Made by a program: the position numbers and the translations under genes
Notes under the pieces: model-generated
The model's database searches: none
Told to the model about the DNA's origin: nothing
Seen by the model: only the letters and a program-made list of their open reading frames with translations
Part shown: one piece after another, positions 1 through 6,451 of the stretch
Layout of the letters: each line of letters begins with the position of its first letter
How positions within the stretch are numbered: position 1 is the stretch's first letter
Assembly: GCA_913058575.1 (NCBI GenBank)
Contig: CAJXRF010000003.1
Location: forward strand, 1 to 64,000
From: an uncultured Bermanella sp.
GTDB lineage: Bacteria > Pseudomonadota > Gammaproteobacteria > Pseudomonadales > Oceanobacteraceae
Reading direction: 5' to 3'
DNA: 64,000 nt

Positions 1-1
1 G

Positions 2-382
2 GATATTCGCAAAGCTGTTGAAATGGAGCAATCAGATATTCAAAGCCAGATAAAAAAACAGCTATCACGGCAACTTGAGGAGTATGGCTACTCAGTGATT
101 GATTCAAATAATGAATCTTACCCTAAGCTCGTCATCAAGCGTTATGGCTTTAAAATAACCAATGGAAGCACCGATGCTACAGCCGCGGAATGGGTAATGG
201 AGCTGCACCTTGGGCCAGATAATAAGCGCACAGTGAATTACCCAAAAGACTTTGAAAAAGACAGTGTTAATAGTTATGTGCTGGCAGACTTGAAAGTAAA
301 TGGACAACTAGGAATTGAATTATTAAGCCATAGCTTACAGCCAGTATTGAAAGCGATCTTTTTGGAAATTGATCAAGATTAA
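2..382 (+). CDS. Unknown protein, 5' end probably outside the window
   Basis: The reading frame is open from the first bases of the window, so the gene may begin upstream. An internal ATG at 23 would give 119 residues but has no good ribosome binding site before it. The protein starts with a polar, glutamine-rich helix and then has alternating hydrophobic residues that suggest beta strands; it has no signal peptide or membrane segment in the visible part and no motif I recognise. It is followed by the structured non-coding stretch 383-852. Whether it belongs to the island or to the flanking chromosome cannot be decided. Confidence 0.6.
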   Translation, partial: DIRKAVEMEQSDIQSQIKKQLSRQLEEYGYSVIDSNNESYPKLVIKRYGFKITNGSTDATAAEWVMELHLGPDNKRTVNYPKDFEKDSVNSYVLADLKVNGQLGIELLSHSLQPVLKAIFLEIDQD

Positions 383-852
383 AATATTCCATTTGCTAAA
401 TGTGATCCTCAACTCGTAAAACATTGCGACTGGTTTTCAAAAATTGCGCGGTGGTAGGGACACTAGTAACTGTCATACGCGAAACGCAACGGCGGGTCGG
501 GTACGACCCCCCCTTTAGATGGCAAACTTTTCTCGCAAAACTTTATTTTCATAAAAAAACGCCCCAAATATAGCGCCAAACCTCCACAAGCCCAGCAATT
601 GCGGGGCTTTCCAGTCCCTAGTACTAGGGGCTGAACTCGCTTTTTTATAAGACTTACAGTTAACTATGTTTTTTTAACCCTGATTTTTGAGAAAAAAACC
701 GCCTCTATAAAAAACAGTATTACCCTATTTTTCCCCCTGACGTTTCCCGTTTTTTTATTATTTGTCTTTCATTTTTTATGTGCTATCGCGCGCGCGTGAC
801 GAAGTAGGAGAAATTACATTGCCAACAACGGCACAACGATAAGGAAACAAAC
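383..852. other. 470-bp non-coding region rich in hairpins and palindromes
   Basis: No credible gene is seen. It holds a perfect 6-bp hairpin at 494-509 (GGGTCG, loop GGTA, CGACCC) followed by a C run, a strong hairpin at about 589-610 (AAGCCC stem around GCAATTGC), the palindrome at 612-633, a pyrimidine-rich tract at about 720-778, and an alternating CG run at about 786-796. The mix of palindromes, AT-rich tracts and repeats resembles an origin, a termination/resolution site or a regulatory RNA locus. Function is not established. The AAGGAAA ribosome site of the next gene lies at its right edge. Confidence 0.5.
612..633. repeat. Near-perfect 22-bp palindrome
   Basis: The core CCCTAGTACTAGGG (616-629) is a perfect 14-bp palindrome, extended by CAG on the left and CTG on the right with one mismatched pair. 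A T6 run follows after eight bases (641-646), so it could form part of a terminator. It could equally be a protein binding or resolution site. Confidence 0.55.
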
Positions 853-1494
853 ATGACTACTTCAATCGACAAACGCAGTACTGCCAAAGACGTTCTACTT
901 ATGGTTAAAGCAAACGAGGTGAGCAAAGAAGAAGGCAAGAAATTTCTTGGCGCTAGAATCGAAAAGAAATTAGGTCAAGCAATTGCTACTGGTGAAGTTT
1001 GGATGCTTGCCACCAAATATACTTATGATGCATTTAACGAATTATCGGGCTTAACAGATGATTTACTAACTCAGCACAAACAAGAAGTAATGCCAGAATA
1101 TGATCCTGAATACTTCAAAAAACAACGTGCTGCAAAAAAAGAAACAACCACTGAAGACAAGCCAGAAAAAACACCTGAAGAATTAGAAGCCTACTACGCC
1201 ACTCGCTCAGTTAAGCAATTACAAAATTGGTTAACTAAGGCGAATCCTGACGGTATCAAGTACCCATTAATTAAAGCAGCGATTGCCGCCAAAGAAGCTG
1301 GCCAGCCAGCGACTAAGGCACCAGCCAAAAAGGTAACAGCCAAAGACTTCAAGGAAATTAAAACAGACACACCTGAACCTGATTTCATGAAAGCACTTGA
1401 GGAAATGAAAGCACTGGCAGCAGATACAACAAAAAGCCCTGAAGAACGTGCAGCTTATCTTGTAATGGTAAACGGCATTATGGGTAAAAAATAA
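853..1494 (+). CDS. Unknown alanine/lysine-rich 213-aa protein
   Basis: This gene has an AAGGAAA ribosome site ten bases before its ATG and a strong terminator after its stop, so it is probably a single transcription unit. The protein is soluble and highly charged. Residues 1-90 look helical; a lysine/glutamate-rich linker follows at about 95-118; a second helical segment with Ala/Lys-Pro repeats (ATKAPAKKVTAKD) lies at about 154-167; and the C-terminus is again helical. No known family was recognised. The low-complexity linkers are like those of nucleic-acid-binding or scaffold proteins of mobile elements, but that is only an impression. Confidence 0.75.
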   Translation: MTTSIDKRSTAKDVLLMVKANEVSKEEGKKFLGARIEKKLGQAIATGEVWMLATKYTYDAFNELSGLTDDLLTQHKQEVMPEYDPEYFKKQRAAKKETTTEDKPEKTPEELEAYYATRSVKQLQNWLTKANPDGIKYPLIKAAIAAKEAGQPATKAPAKKVTAKDFKEIKTDTPEPDFMKALEEMKALAADTTKSPEERAAYLVMVNGIMGKK

Positions 1495-1509
1495 TCAATA
1501 CAACAAAAT

Positions 1510-1538
1510 AAGCCCGCTAATCAAGCGGGCATTTTTTA
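1510..1538 (+). terminator. Intrinsic terminator
   Basis: A 7-bp GC-rich stem (GCCCGCT / AGCGGGC) with a 5-base loop is followed by a run of six T. It ends the transcription unit of the gene at 853-1494. Confidence 0.85.
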
Positions 1539-1557
1539 ACTTAAAGGAATTAATATC

Positions 1558-2178
1558 ATGGCTATTTTAAACGAACGTAACTTACCTAAAATAATTGTAA
1601 CTTTGGCCGCTTCACTAACTGGCCTAGTAATCAGCCAAGCAAGCCAAGCAATAGACTATAGCGCCATAGTAGGACTAAACGTGACTCATAGCGGCGCTAA
1701 TAGTTATTACGATTACACAAAACCAGCCAAGGAGGTTGGAGAACGTGAATTAGTCGTAAACCCTGAGACTAACGGTAAATACTGGCGTACTACTGAATCA
1801 CGTTCAAAAGTAAAAATGAATGAGGGTTTAGCCAACAAAAACCAGTTAATCGGCTTTCGTGCCAAAATAGATAACTATGCCATTAGCGCCGTAACATACC
1901 GCAATTCGTTTTATACCAGCGACCGCAAAGATAGATCATTTGGTTTAGGTGTTAGCCACGTATGGCAACCAAGCCAGAATATAAAACTAGAAGCGGGGGC
2001 AATGCTTTTAACTGGCTATCGTGAAGCGTTACTTACTGAAAACGAAAGCAAGTCTACCAGTCAAGAATTAATTGCCGCGCCAATGTTCAGTATTGAATAC
2101 AAGCTCACCCAGCAATTTTCACTAACCCAAACGCTACAAGGTAATGCACACGTCACGGCCTTGAAAATCAATCTATAG
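1558..2178 (+). CDS. Secreted protein, probable outer-membrane beta-barrel
   Basis: The first 31 residues form a signal peptide: a basic start, the hydrophobic stretch IIVTLAASLTGLVISQ, and an A-x-A-type site at QASQA before IDYS. The mature part of about 175 residues has alternating polar and hydrophobic or aromatic residues with short turns, as in small outer-membrane barrels. It also resembles, by general pattern only, barrel proteins carried by some marine phages. AAAGGAAT before the ATG is a good ribosome site. It is flanked by two intrinsic terminators, so it is expressed alone. A surface role such as receptor masking or envelope modification is speculation. Confidence 0.7.
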   Translation: MAILNERNLPKIIVTLAASLTGLVISQASQAIDYSAIVGLNVTHSGANSYYDYTKPAKEVGERELVVNPETNGKYWRTTESRSKVKMNEGLANKNQLIGFRAKIDNYAISAVTYRNSFYTSDRKDRSFGLGVSHVWQPSQNIKLEAGAMLLTGYREALLTENESKSTSQELIAAPMFSIEYKLTQQFSLTQTLQGNAHVTALKINL

Positions 2179-2220
2179 GAAAGTACCACACACAATTTAG
2201 TCATTGCCAAGGAATAGGCT

Positions 2221-2254
2221 TTGCCTCGCTACTGAAAAGTAGCGGGGCTTTTTT
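2221..2254 (+). terminator. Intrinsic terminator
   Basis: An 11-bp stem (GCCTCGCTACT / AGTAGCGGGGC, one G-T pair) with a short A-rich loop is followed by T6. It terminates the secreted-protein gene. Confidence 0.85.
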
Positions 2255-2287
2255 GTTTATATACCCACCACAAAACGAGGCAACACA

Positions 2288-2656
2288 ATGTTATTACCCA
2301 ATAGCCCACTGACACATAATTTATGGTTATCCGCATTACAGGGCAATCAAGAAACTACTTGCCGCCAGCAAGGTTTTAACCTTACTAACTGGCTGTTAAG
2401 AATGATTGCCCAAAGTCATGGCGAACCATTGAATAGGCAACGCTATATAACTCTATTTGGCGACAATATGGAAAATATAGATCAAGCCAAGCCATTATAT
2501 TTTGACTGGTGTTTGTGGTCTTTAGACCATGAATCACTACCCCAAGAATTAAAAACAACTTACCCACCAACGACAGACACAGTATTAAAACACGGTCAAA
2601 AAATAATGAATGGCGGTCTAGTAAACGATAACGGCAAGTGGTCAAGCCACACTTAA
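2288..2656 (+). CDS. Unknown 122-aa protein
   Basis: The start is set by the GAGGCAACAC ribosome-site module, the same junction sequence that precedes the genes at 3209-3998. The protein is soluble, rich in leucine, tryptophan and asparagine, with three cysteines and no recognisable motif. It is the first gene after a terminator and so is probably the head of the small-gene operon that runs to 4285. The stop codon is followed by the junction TAAAATCAAT, which recurs twice more before the gene at 2925. Confidence 0.65.
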   Translation: MLLPNSPLTHNLWLSALQGNQETTCRQQGFNLTNWLLRMIAQSHGEPLNRQRYITLFGDNMENIDQAKPLYFDWCLWSLDHESLPQELKTTYPPTTDTVLKHGQKIMNGGLVNDNGKWSSHT

Positions 2657-2674
2657 AATCAATAAGGAAACGCT

Positions 2675-2767
2675 ATGACACTACAAGACAGATATGAAAT
2701 TTATGTGGCCAGTATGCAAGGCACTGGCGAGTACATAAAAACATTTGATGAATGGCTTAACAGCTAA
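2675..2767 (+). CDS. 30-aa small protein
   Basis: A short frame beginning MTLQDRYEIYVAS and ending FDEWLNS has an AAGGAAA ribosome site ideally placed before its ATG. The F-D/E-E-W-L-N ending is a pattern I associate with tiny proteins of marine phages and elements, though I cannot confirm it here. The composition is amphipathic. It sits between two larger genes of the small-gene operon, with the repeated TAAAATCAAT junction at both ends. Confidence 0.55.
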   Translation: MTLQDRYEIYVASMQGTGEYIKTFDEWLNS

Positions 2768-2924
2768 AATCAATCGGGTAGCAACGGAATGCGTACCAGT
2801 GAAAGGATGCGGTATAACGTGGCACTGCCCAAACGCTTTGCAAGCTAGGATGCGAGTACGTTAATTGGATTAAGGCAGTCATGCAGCAACGCAAAGCACA
2901 CCTAAAATCAATGAGGAAACAACT
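2768..2924. other. Gap with possible structured RNA
   Basis: This 157-bp gap inside the small-gene operon has no convincing gene; a 19-codon frame from an ATG at about 2789 lacks a good ribosome site. Two inverted repeats are interleaved: ACTGCC (2824-2829) with GGCAGT (2874-2879), and GCTTTGC (2835-2841) with GCAAAGC (2891-2897). That order is what a pseudoknot would need. CGTAC/GTACG gives a third possible pairing. A translational control element is possible. Confidence 0.35.
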
Positions 2925-3212
2925 ATGGATTTACCTAACGAATTCATTAATAACATAAAACCCTTGTTTGATGAATTAAACGCAGCTTGTAAAGCACACA
3001 GGGCGCTAGACCTTAGCTTGTTAACTGAGAAGGATATACAAAAACAGTTAATTGATTTAGACGAACTGGAATTAAACCTAATGATTGTGTGGGCTGAATC
3101 CACAGTGGATATAAACCCAAACATGCTCAGAAATATACATGGTGGCCGTATAACTTATGGCCCTATGTATTGTGAATATTTAAGGAAACTTTTTAACGAG
3201 GCAACACCATGA
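2925..3212 (+). CDS. Unknown 95-aa acidic helical protein
   Basis: The start follows a GAGGAAAC ribosome site. The protein is mostly helical and acidic with a leucine-rich centre (DLDELELNLMIV, about residues 45-57). It ends in E-A-T-P and its stop overlaps the next ATG by four bases. The ATP tail is dictated by the junction DNA GAGGCAACACC that carries the next gene's ribosome site. No family was recognised. It is the first of five genes chained by such overlaps. Confidence 0.7.
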   Translation: MDLPNEFINNIKPLFDELNAACKAHRALDLSLLTEKDIQKQLIDLDELELNLMIVWAESTVDINPNMLRNIHGGRITYGPMYCEYLRKLFNEATP

Positions 3213-3433
3213 AAAACCATATAGTAATCGCCGCTCTTGAAGGTTGTGAAATTGAGCATTTTTTTATGGAGGCCAAAGACCTTGACGCTGCGGTTAAGCA
3301 GGTTGCTAAAGACCTAATGAATAACGAGCCAGATAATGAGCGCTGTGTATACATTACCTTCGCTTGTGAATGCCTTGAAACAATGCAATGGAAAGCAGAT
3401 GAAGTTATCCAGCCTGACGAGGTGACACCATGA
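3209..3433 (+). CDS. Unknown 74-aa acidic protein
   Basis: A compact protein starting MKNHIVIAALEGCE, with strand-helix-strand look: a beta strand at residues 3-9, a helix around DLDAAVKQVAKDLMNN, and a strand around RCVYITFACE. It has four cysteines. The ATG overlaps the previous stop (ATGA) and the protein ends E-V-T-P through the next junction. The compact size and fold pattern resemble small phage inhibitor proteins, which is an inference from appearance only. Confidence 0.7.
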   Translation: MKNHIVIAALEGCEIEHFFMEAKDLDAAVKQVAKDLMNNEPDNERCVYITFACECLETMQWKADEVIQPDEVTP

Positions 3434-3693
3434 ACAACAACCAATTTTTTAATAAGATTGGTTGGCTAGCCATGGAAGGTTTTGACGACACGCCAATAGA
3501 TTTATTTGAGCATCCAGATAAACAACCACCAGAACTGGCCGCAATAGTTGAAAAGTTTAATGTTAGATTTATTGACGAAGGAGAAAATTATATTTTATGC
3601 TCAGAATTTTTAACAGCCGTTGAAGCCATCGGCTACACGTTTGATTATTACCTAGACGCTGAACCATACGATTTACGAGAGGTGACACCATGA
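3430..3693 (+). CDS. Unknown 87-aa acidic protein
   Basis: The protein is strongly acidic (for example DDTPIDLFEHPDKQ at about residues 19-32) and rich in aromatic residues. It has no signal peptide, cysteine pair or known motif. Its ATG overlaps the previous stop, and its own end is again E-V-T-P from the shared junction GAGGTGACACCATGA. Co-translation with its neighbours is implied by the overlap. Confidence 0.7.
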   Translation: MNNNQFFNKIGWLAMEGFDDTPIDLFEHPDKQPPELAAIVEKFNVRFIDEGENYILCSEFLTAVEAIGYTFDYYLDAEPYDLREVTP

Positions 3694-4001
3694 GTGAATA
3701 TAACCAAGTCGTGATTTATTCAACTGCAAATTATGACAGTTATGAAGAGGCCAAAGCCGTTGGCGCTGTGTACGAAACAGGTTCCACTATTGACGCAGTA
3801 TCACAAGAATTAGGCAGTGGATTTTATGACTTAATGGAAGTCACAAGCGAAATAGAAAAGTGTTTAGGTGTGGTGGGTGATTTGGAATACGGCATTCTAA
3901 ATGATGCTGGTGATTTTGTGTCTTTTGAACAGCTCATTGAAGCAATCGAAAAGAAGAATCGCAATGAAGCCTTATCCAGTATTAGCGAGGTAACACCATG
4001 A
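3690..4001 (+). CDS. Unknown 103-aa acidic protein
   Basis: This is the fourth gene of the overlap chain. The protein opens with a strand (YNQVVIYSTANYD), then has a long acidic middle and a basic patch near the end (EKKNRNEAL), finishing E-V-T-P. No family is recognised. As in the neighbours, acidic residues clearly outnumber basic ones, a common property of DNA-mimic or anti-host phage proteins, though no function can be claimed. Confidence 0.7.
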   Translation: MSEYNQVVIYSTANYDSYEEAKAVGAVYETGSTIDAVSQELGSGFYDLMEVTSEIEKCLGVVGDLEYGILNDAGDFVSFEQLIEAIEKKNRNEALSSISEVTP

Positions 4002-4285
4002 AACCTTGGAACGATTTTTTCGATACCTATACGGTCATACCAAACCACCTAGACGATAACGCATCACTTGATGGGGCCATGTTTGAAACATACGGGCCAG
4101 AGTTAGAATTCGTTAAGGCTCAAGACCCTAACAAGATATGGACACAGATAGAAGCTGAAGGAAACGTGGTGATTGCGCAGGGCTTTCATTTCGTTAATTG
4201 CCTTGGCTACCTTATCACTGTTGAAGACGTGAAGGATGATGATTTTGAATTTGGGGATGATGACACAGATTGTGGGCGCAAGTGA
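3998..4285 (+). CDS. Unknown 95-aa very acidic protein, last in the overlap chain
   Basis: The ATG overlaps the preceding stop through GAGGTAACACCATGA. The C-terminal third is very acidic (VKDDDFEFGDDDTD). It does not end in the E-V-T-P tail, which fits its being the last gene of the chain. It is followed two bases later by a strong hairpin (4288-4312). No known domain was seen. Confidence 0.7.
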   Translation: MKPWNDFFDTYTVIPNHLDDNASLDGAMFETYGPELEFVKAQDPNKIWTQIEAEGNVVIAQGFHFVNCLGYLITVEDVKDDDFEFGDDDTDCGRK

Positions 4286-4446
4286 CTCTGCCCTTGGCGA
4301 ATGCCAAGGCAGGGAACGGTACTCATGCATGTTTAGCTGAGGGGGAATGCGAAGAGTAAAAAGCTAGGTTTTTCGAAAGTTAATCTAATCCGCCCGCGTG
4401 AGTGAAACAGGAGAGCTTGGAGTGAATCGATGGGAGGCTCATACCA
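4286..4446. other. Gap with strong hairpin, possible RNA element
   Basis: A 10-bp stem with one bulged C (CTGCC-C-TTGGC, loop GAAT, GCCAA-GGCAG) occupies 4288-4312. There is no T run after it, so it is not a standard terminator. The rest (4313-4440) is purine-rich with no gene. A GGGAGG sequence at 4431-4436 gives the ribosome site of the next gene. Confidence 0.4.
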
Positions 4447-5178
4447 ATGTCAAAATTAACGAGAGATGCCGTTAACGCTTTCAATGGGGCATTTAATTAT
4501 CAACACCAGAATACCAGAGTTGTTGCCACTAAAAAGAGTGTGACCATGCTCGTGTATGAACGTGTGATTGCTGAGCGCAAAAACGGGACGTTATGGGTGC
4601 AAATGGGTGGCTCGTTTCATGACACATCTGTGGAGCGATTGAACGGGCTTCTAGCGGATCATGGTTATCGAATTGAAAACAAGGATGGCTGGCGAATAGG
4701 CGACATGGAGTGGGACGGTAAGCCAGTAAGTCTTGATGAAATAAATCTATTTGATCCCCGCGCTATGATTGAAGGGGTGATTAATAATCAAATAGTAGAG
4801 CTGCCCTTTGGTGTCAGTGAAGAGCACGCCATCGCTGCTGCCCGTAAACACAATATACACATAATGATAGTCCAGCATAAAGGCATCCCTTGTGCTGGAC
4901 TACCTGCCTCGTTTGAACTCAGTTTATTTTTAAATCCAGAATTATTTGCTGATTATGTCTTTATGGTTTTAGTGAATGGGTTAGTGAGTCGACTCAAATC
5001 AATGTATGTAATTAATCACCTTGATTTAACAGATTCTATTGATCGGGTGCAGATTAATCATGCAGGTGAATTGATAATTCATTTTAAACGTAAATCAAAT
5101 GTCTTATTGAAGCTTAAGCCAGAACTTGATTTTCCAGAAGTGATTGGTGCAGTGATGGCCTCCCGTGATATTGAATAA
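4447..5178 (+). CDS. Unknown 243-aa protein
   Basis: The ATG follows GGGAGG at good spacing. The protein appears soluble, with mixed helices and strands and a hydrophobic stretch at about residues 165-185 (ELFADYVFMVLVNGLV) that is too polar at its edges to be a sure membrane segment. No catalytic motif was seen. It lies between the small-gene chain and the AAA/VWA pair, separated from the latter by 93 bp. It could be an adaptor for that pair, but only proximity suggests this. Confidence 0.7.
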   Translation: MSKLTRDAVNAFNGAFNYQHQNTRVVATKKSVTMLVYERVIAERKNGTLWVQMGGSFHDTSVERLNGLLADHGYRIENKDGWRIGDMEWDGKPVSLDEINLFDPRAMIEGVINNQIVELPFGVSEEHAIAAARKHNIHIMIVQHKGIPCAGLPASFELSLFLNPELFADYVFMVLVNGLVSRLKSMYVINHLDLTDSIDRVQINHAGELIIHFKRKSNVLLKLKPELDFPEVIGAVMASRDIE

Positions 5179-5271
5179 CGAAAAGGCGTGTCGGTACTTA
5201 TTTATGACATAAGCCTGATTGAAAAGTAATTGATCATTAGTTTTTATAAAATAAATGTTTGAGGGGTCACC

Positions 5272-6441
5272 ATGAATGATTTACTGAATGTGAAAAGTGA
5301 AGTTGTCCATAAAGCGCTAGATGCCTTTTTAAACCAAATGACTAAGGGTGAACTGAATTACGAAGGCTTAATAAAAATGATCGATGATTTCAGTGTTAAG
5401 AAAAGGGAAATATATAAGTTAAAACGCGAATTAAGCAAGGCAAAAAAAGCGGTGCCTATACTCGCTAGCCAGATGAAAGATGGCAAGATGGGTAACTACA
5501 TAACCAAGGAAGTACCGATGGATATTTTACTCGGTTTTGGTGAGGGCACTTTGGAAGTGTACAAATGGGATGAACCAAACCCCTATGTGCCTGTAGAAGA
5601 CCCTGATTACATTCCTGACCTTGAAGCAATCGCAGCGGTGGTGGCGGGTATTCGTGGTGACTATAACACTTGGATACATGGGCCCACTGGTTGCGGTAAA
5701 GACTCAGCAATCAATTATGTCGGAGCCAGATTAAATATGCCTGTAGTCAATATCAGTTTTGATGCTGACATTAGCCGCGCTGAATTGATTGGTCGTGACA
5801 AATTAAGCGAGGGGCCAAACGGCAATACCATATCGGAATTGATCGAAGGGTTATTACCTTTTGCATTGCGTCACCCTTGTTTGTTGGTACTGGATGAAAT
5901 CGACTTCGTTCGTGAAGACGTAGCCTATGTGATGCAGACCACATTGAACGAAAATAAATTAACTATTTTGGAAGATGGCGGTCGCATTGTTCACCGTCAC
6001 CCTCAATGCCGAATCATTGCCACTGCCAATACCAATGGCACCACCGATGAAAGAAATTTGCACGTAGGTGCAAGACAGCAAAGCGCAGCATTCCTTGATC
6101 GTTTCAATAATTGGTTTCGTGCTGACTACATGGATAACTACCAAGACCTCTTATCGAATGTCTCAGGGTTTAATAAAACCCAGTGTGCCGATGCCAATAG
6201 TGTGGTGAAGGATTATCACACTTTGTTTTCTAATGGGGATATTAGAACGCCATTATCGAATCGTGCCATTCGTACCATTGCTGACAAGGCGGGTTACTTG
6301 AATGAATTGGGGGTGGATATTAATGAGGCATTTCAGCAAGCCATGCAATCCACACTCGTAGCCAGATTGAATGAGTATGAAGGCAGTCGAGTGAATGAAT
6401 TGATTAATAAGCGTTTAGCTAAACCACAACCAAGCCTTTAA
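5272..6441 (+). CDS. CobS/MoxR-like AAA+ ATPase
   Basis: A 389-residue AAA+ protein. Residues 1-65 are helical and charged, probably coiled. The P-loop is GPTGCGKDS at residues 137-145, with aspartate where T or S is usual. Walker B is LLVLDEID at about 204-211, and a sensor-1 asparagine lies in IIATANTNGT. The layout matches the ATPase of the cobaltochelatase/MoxR class, which partners VWA proteins; a VWA gene follows 10 bp downstream. Phages and plasmids carry such cobS-like genes without the rest of cobalamin synthesis, as here, so a true cobaltochelatase role is unlikely. The ATPase probably remodels or loads its VWA partner. Confidence 0.85.
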   Translation: MNDLLNVKSEVVHKALDAFLNQMTKGELNYEGLIKMIDDFSVKKREIYKLKRELSKAKKAVPILASQMKDGKMGNYITKEVPMDILLGFGEGTLEVYKWDEPNPYVPVEDPDYIPDLEAIAAVVAGIRGDYNTWIHGPTGCGKDSAINYVGARLNMPVVNISFDADISRAELIGRDKLSEGPNGNTISELIEGLLPFALRHPCLLVLDEIDFVREDVAYVMQTTLNENKLTILEDGGRIVHRHPQCRIIATANTNGTTDERNLHVGARQQSAAFLDRFNNWFRADYMDNYQDLLSNVSGFNKTQCADANSVVKDYHTLFSNGDIRTPLSNRAIRTIADKAGYLNELGVDINEAFQQAMQSTLVARLNEYEGSRVNELINKRLAKPQPSL

Positions 6442-6451
6442 GGAGTGCGTT

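Noticed and set aside
383-852. tRNA gene or tmRNA as integration site
   Set aside because: No cloverleaf, CCA end or T-arm sequence was seen here or anywhere in the window.
2768-2924. 19-codon gene starting near 2789
   Set aside because: It lacks a ribosome site and any coding look; the gap shows inverted repeats instead.
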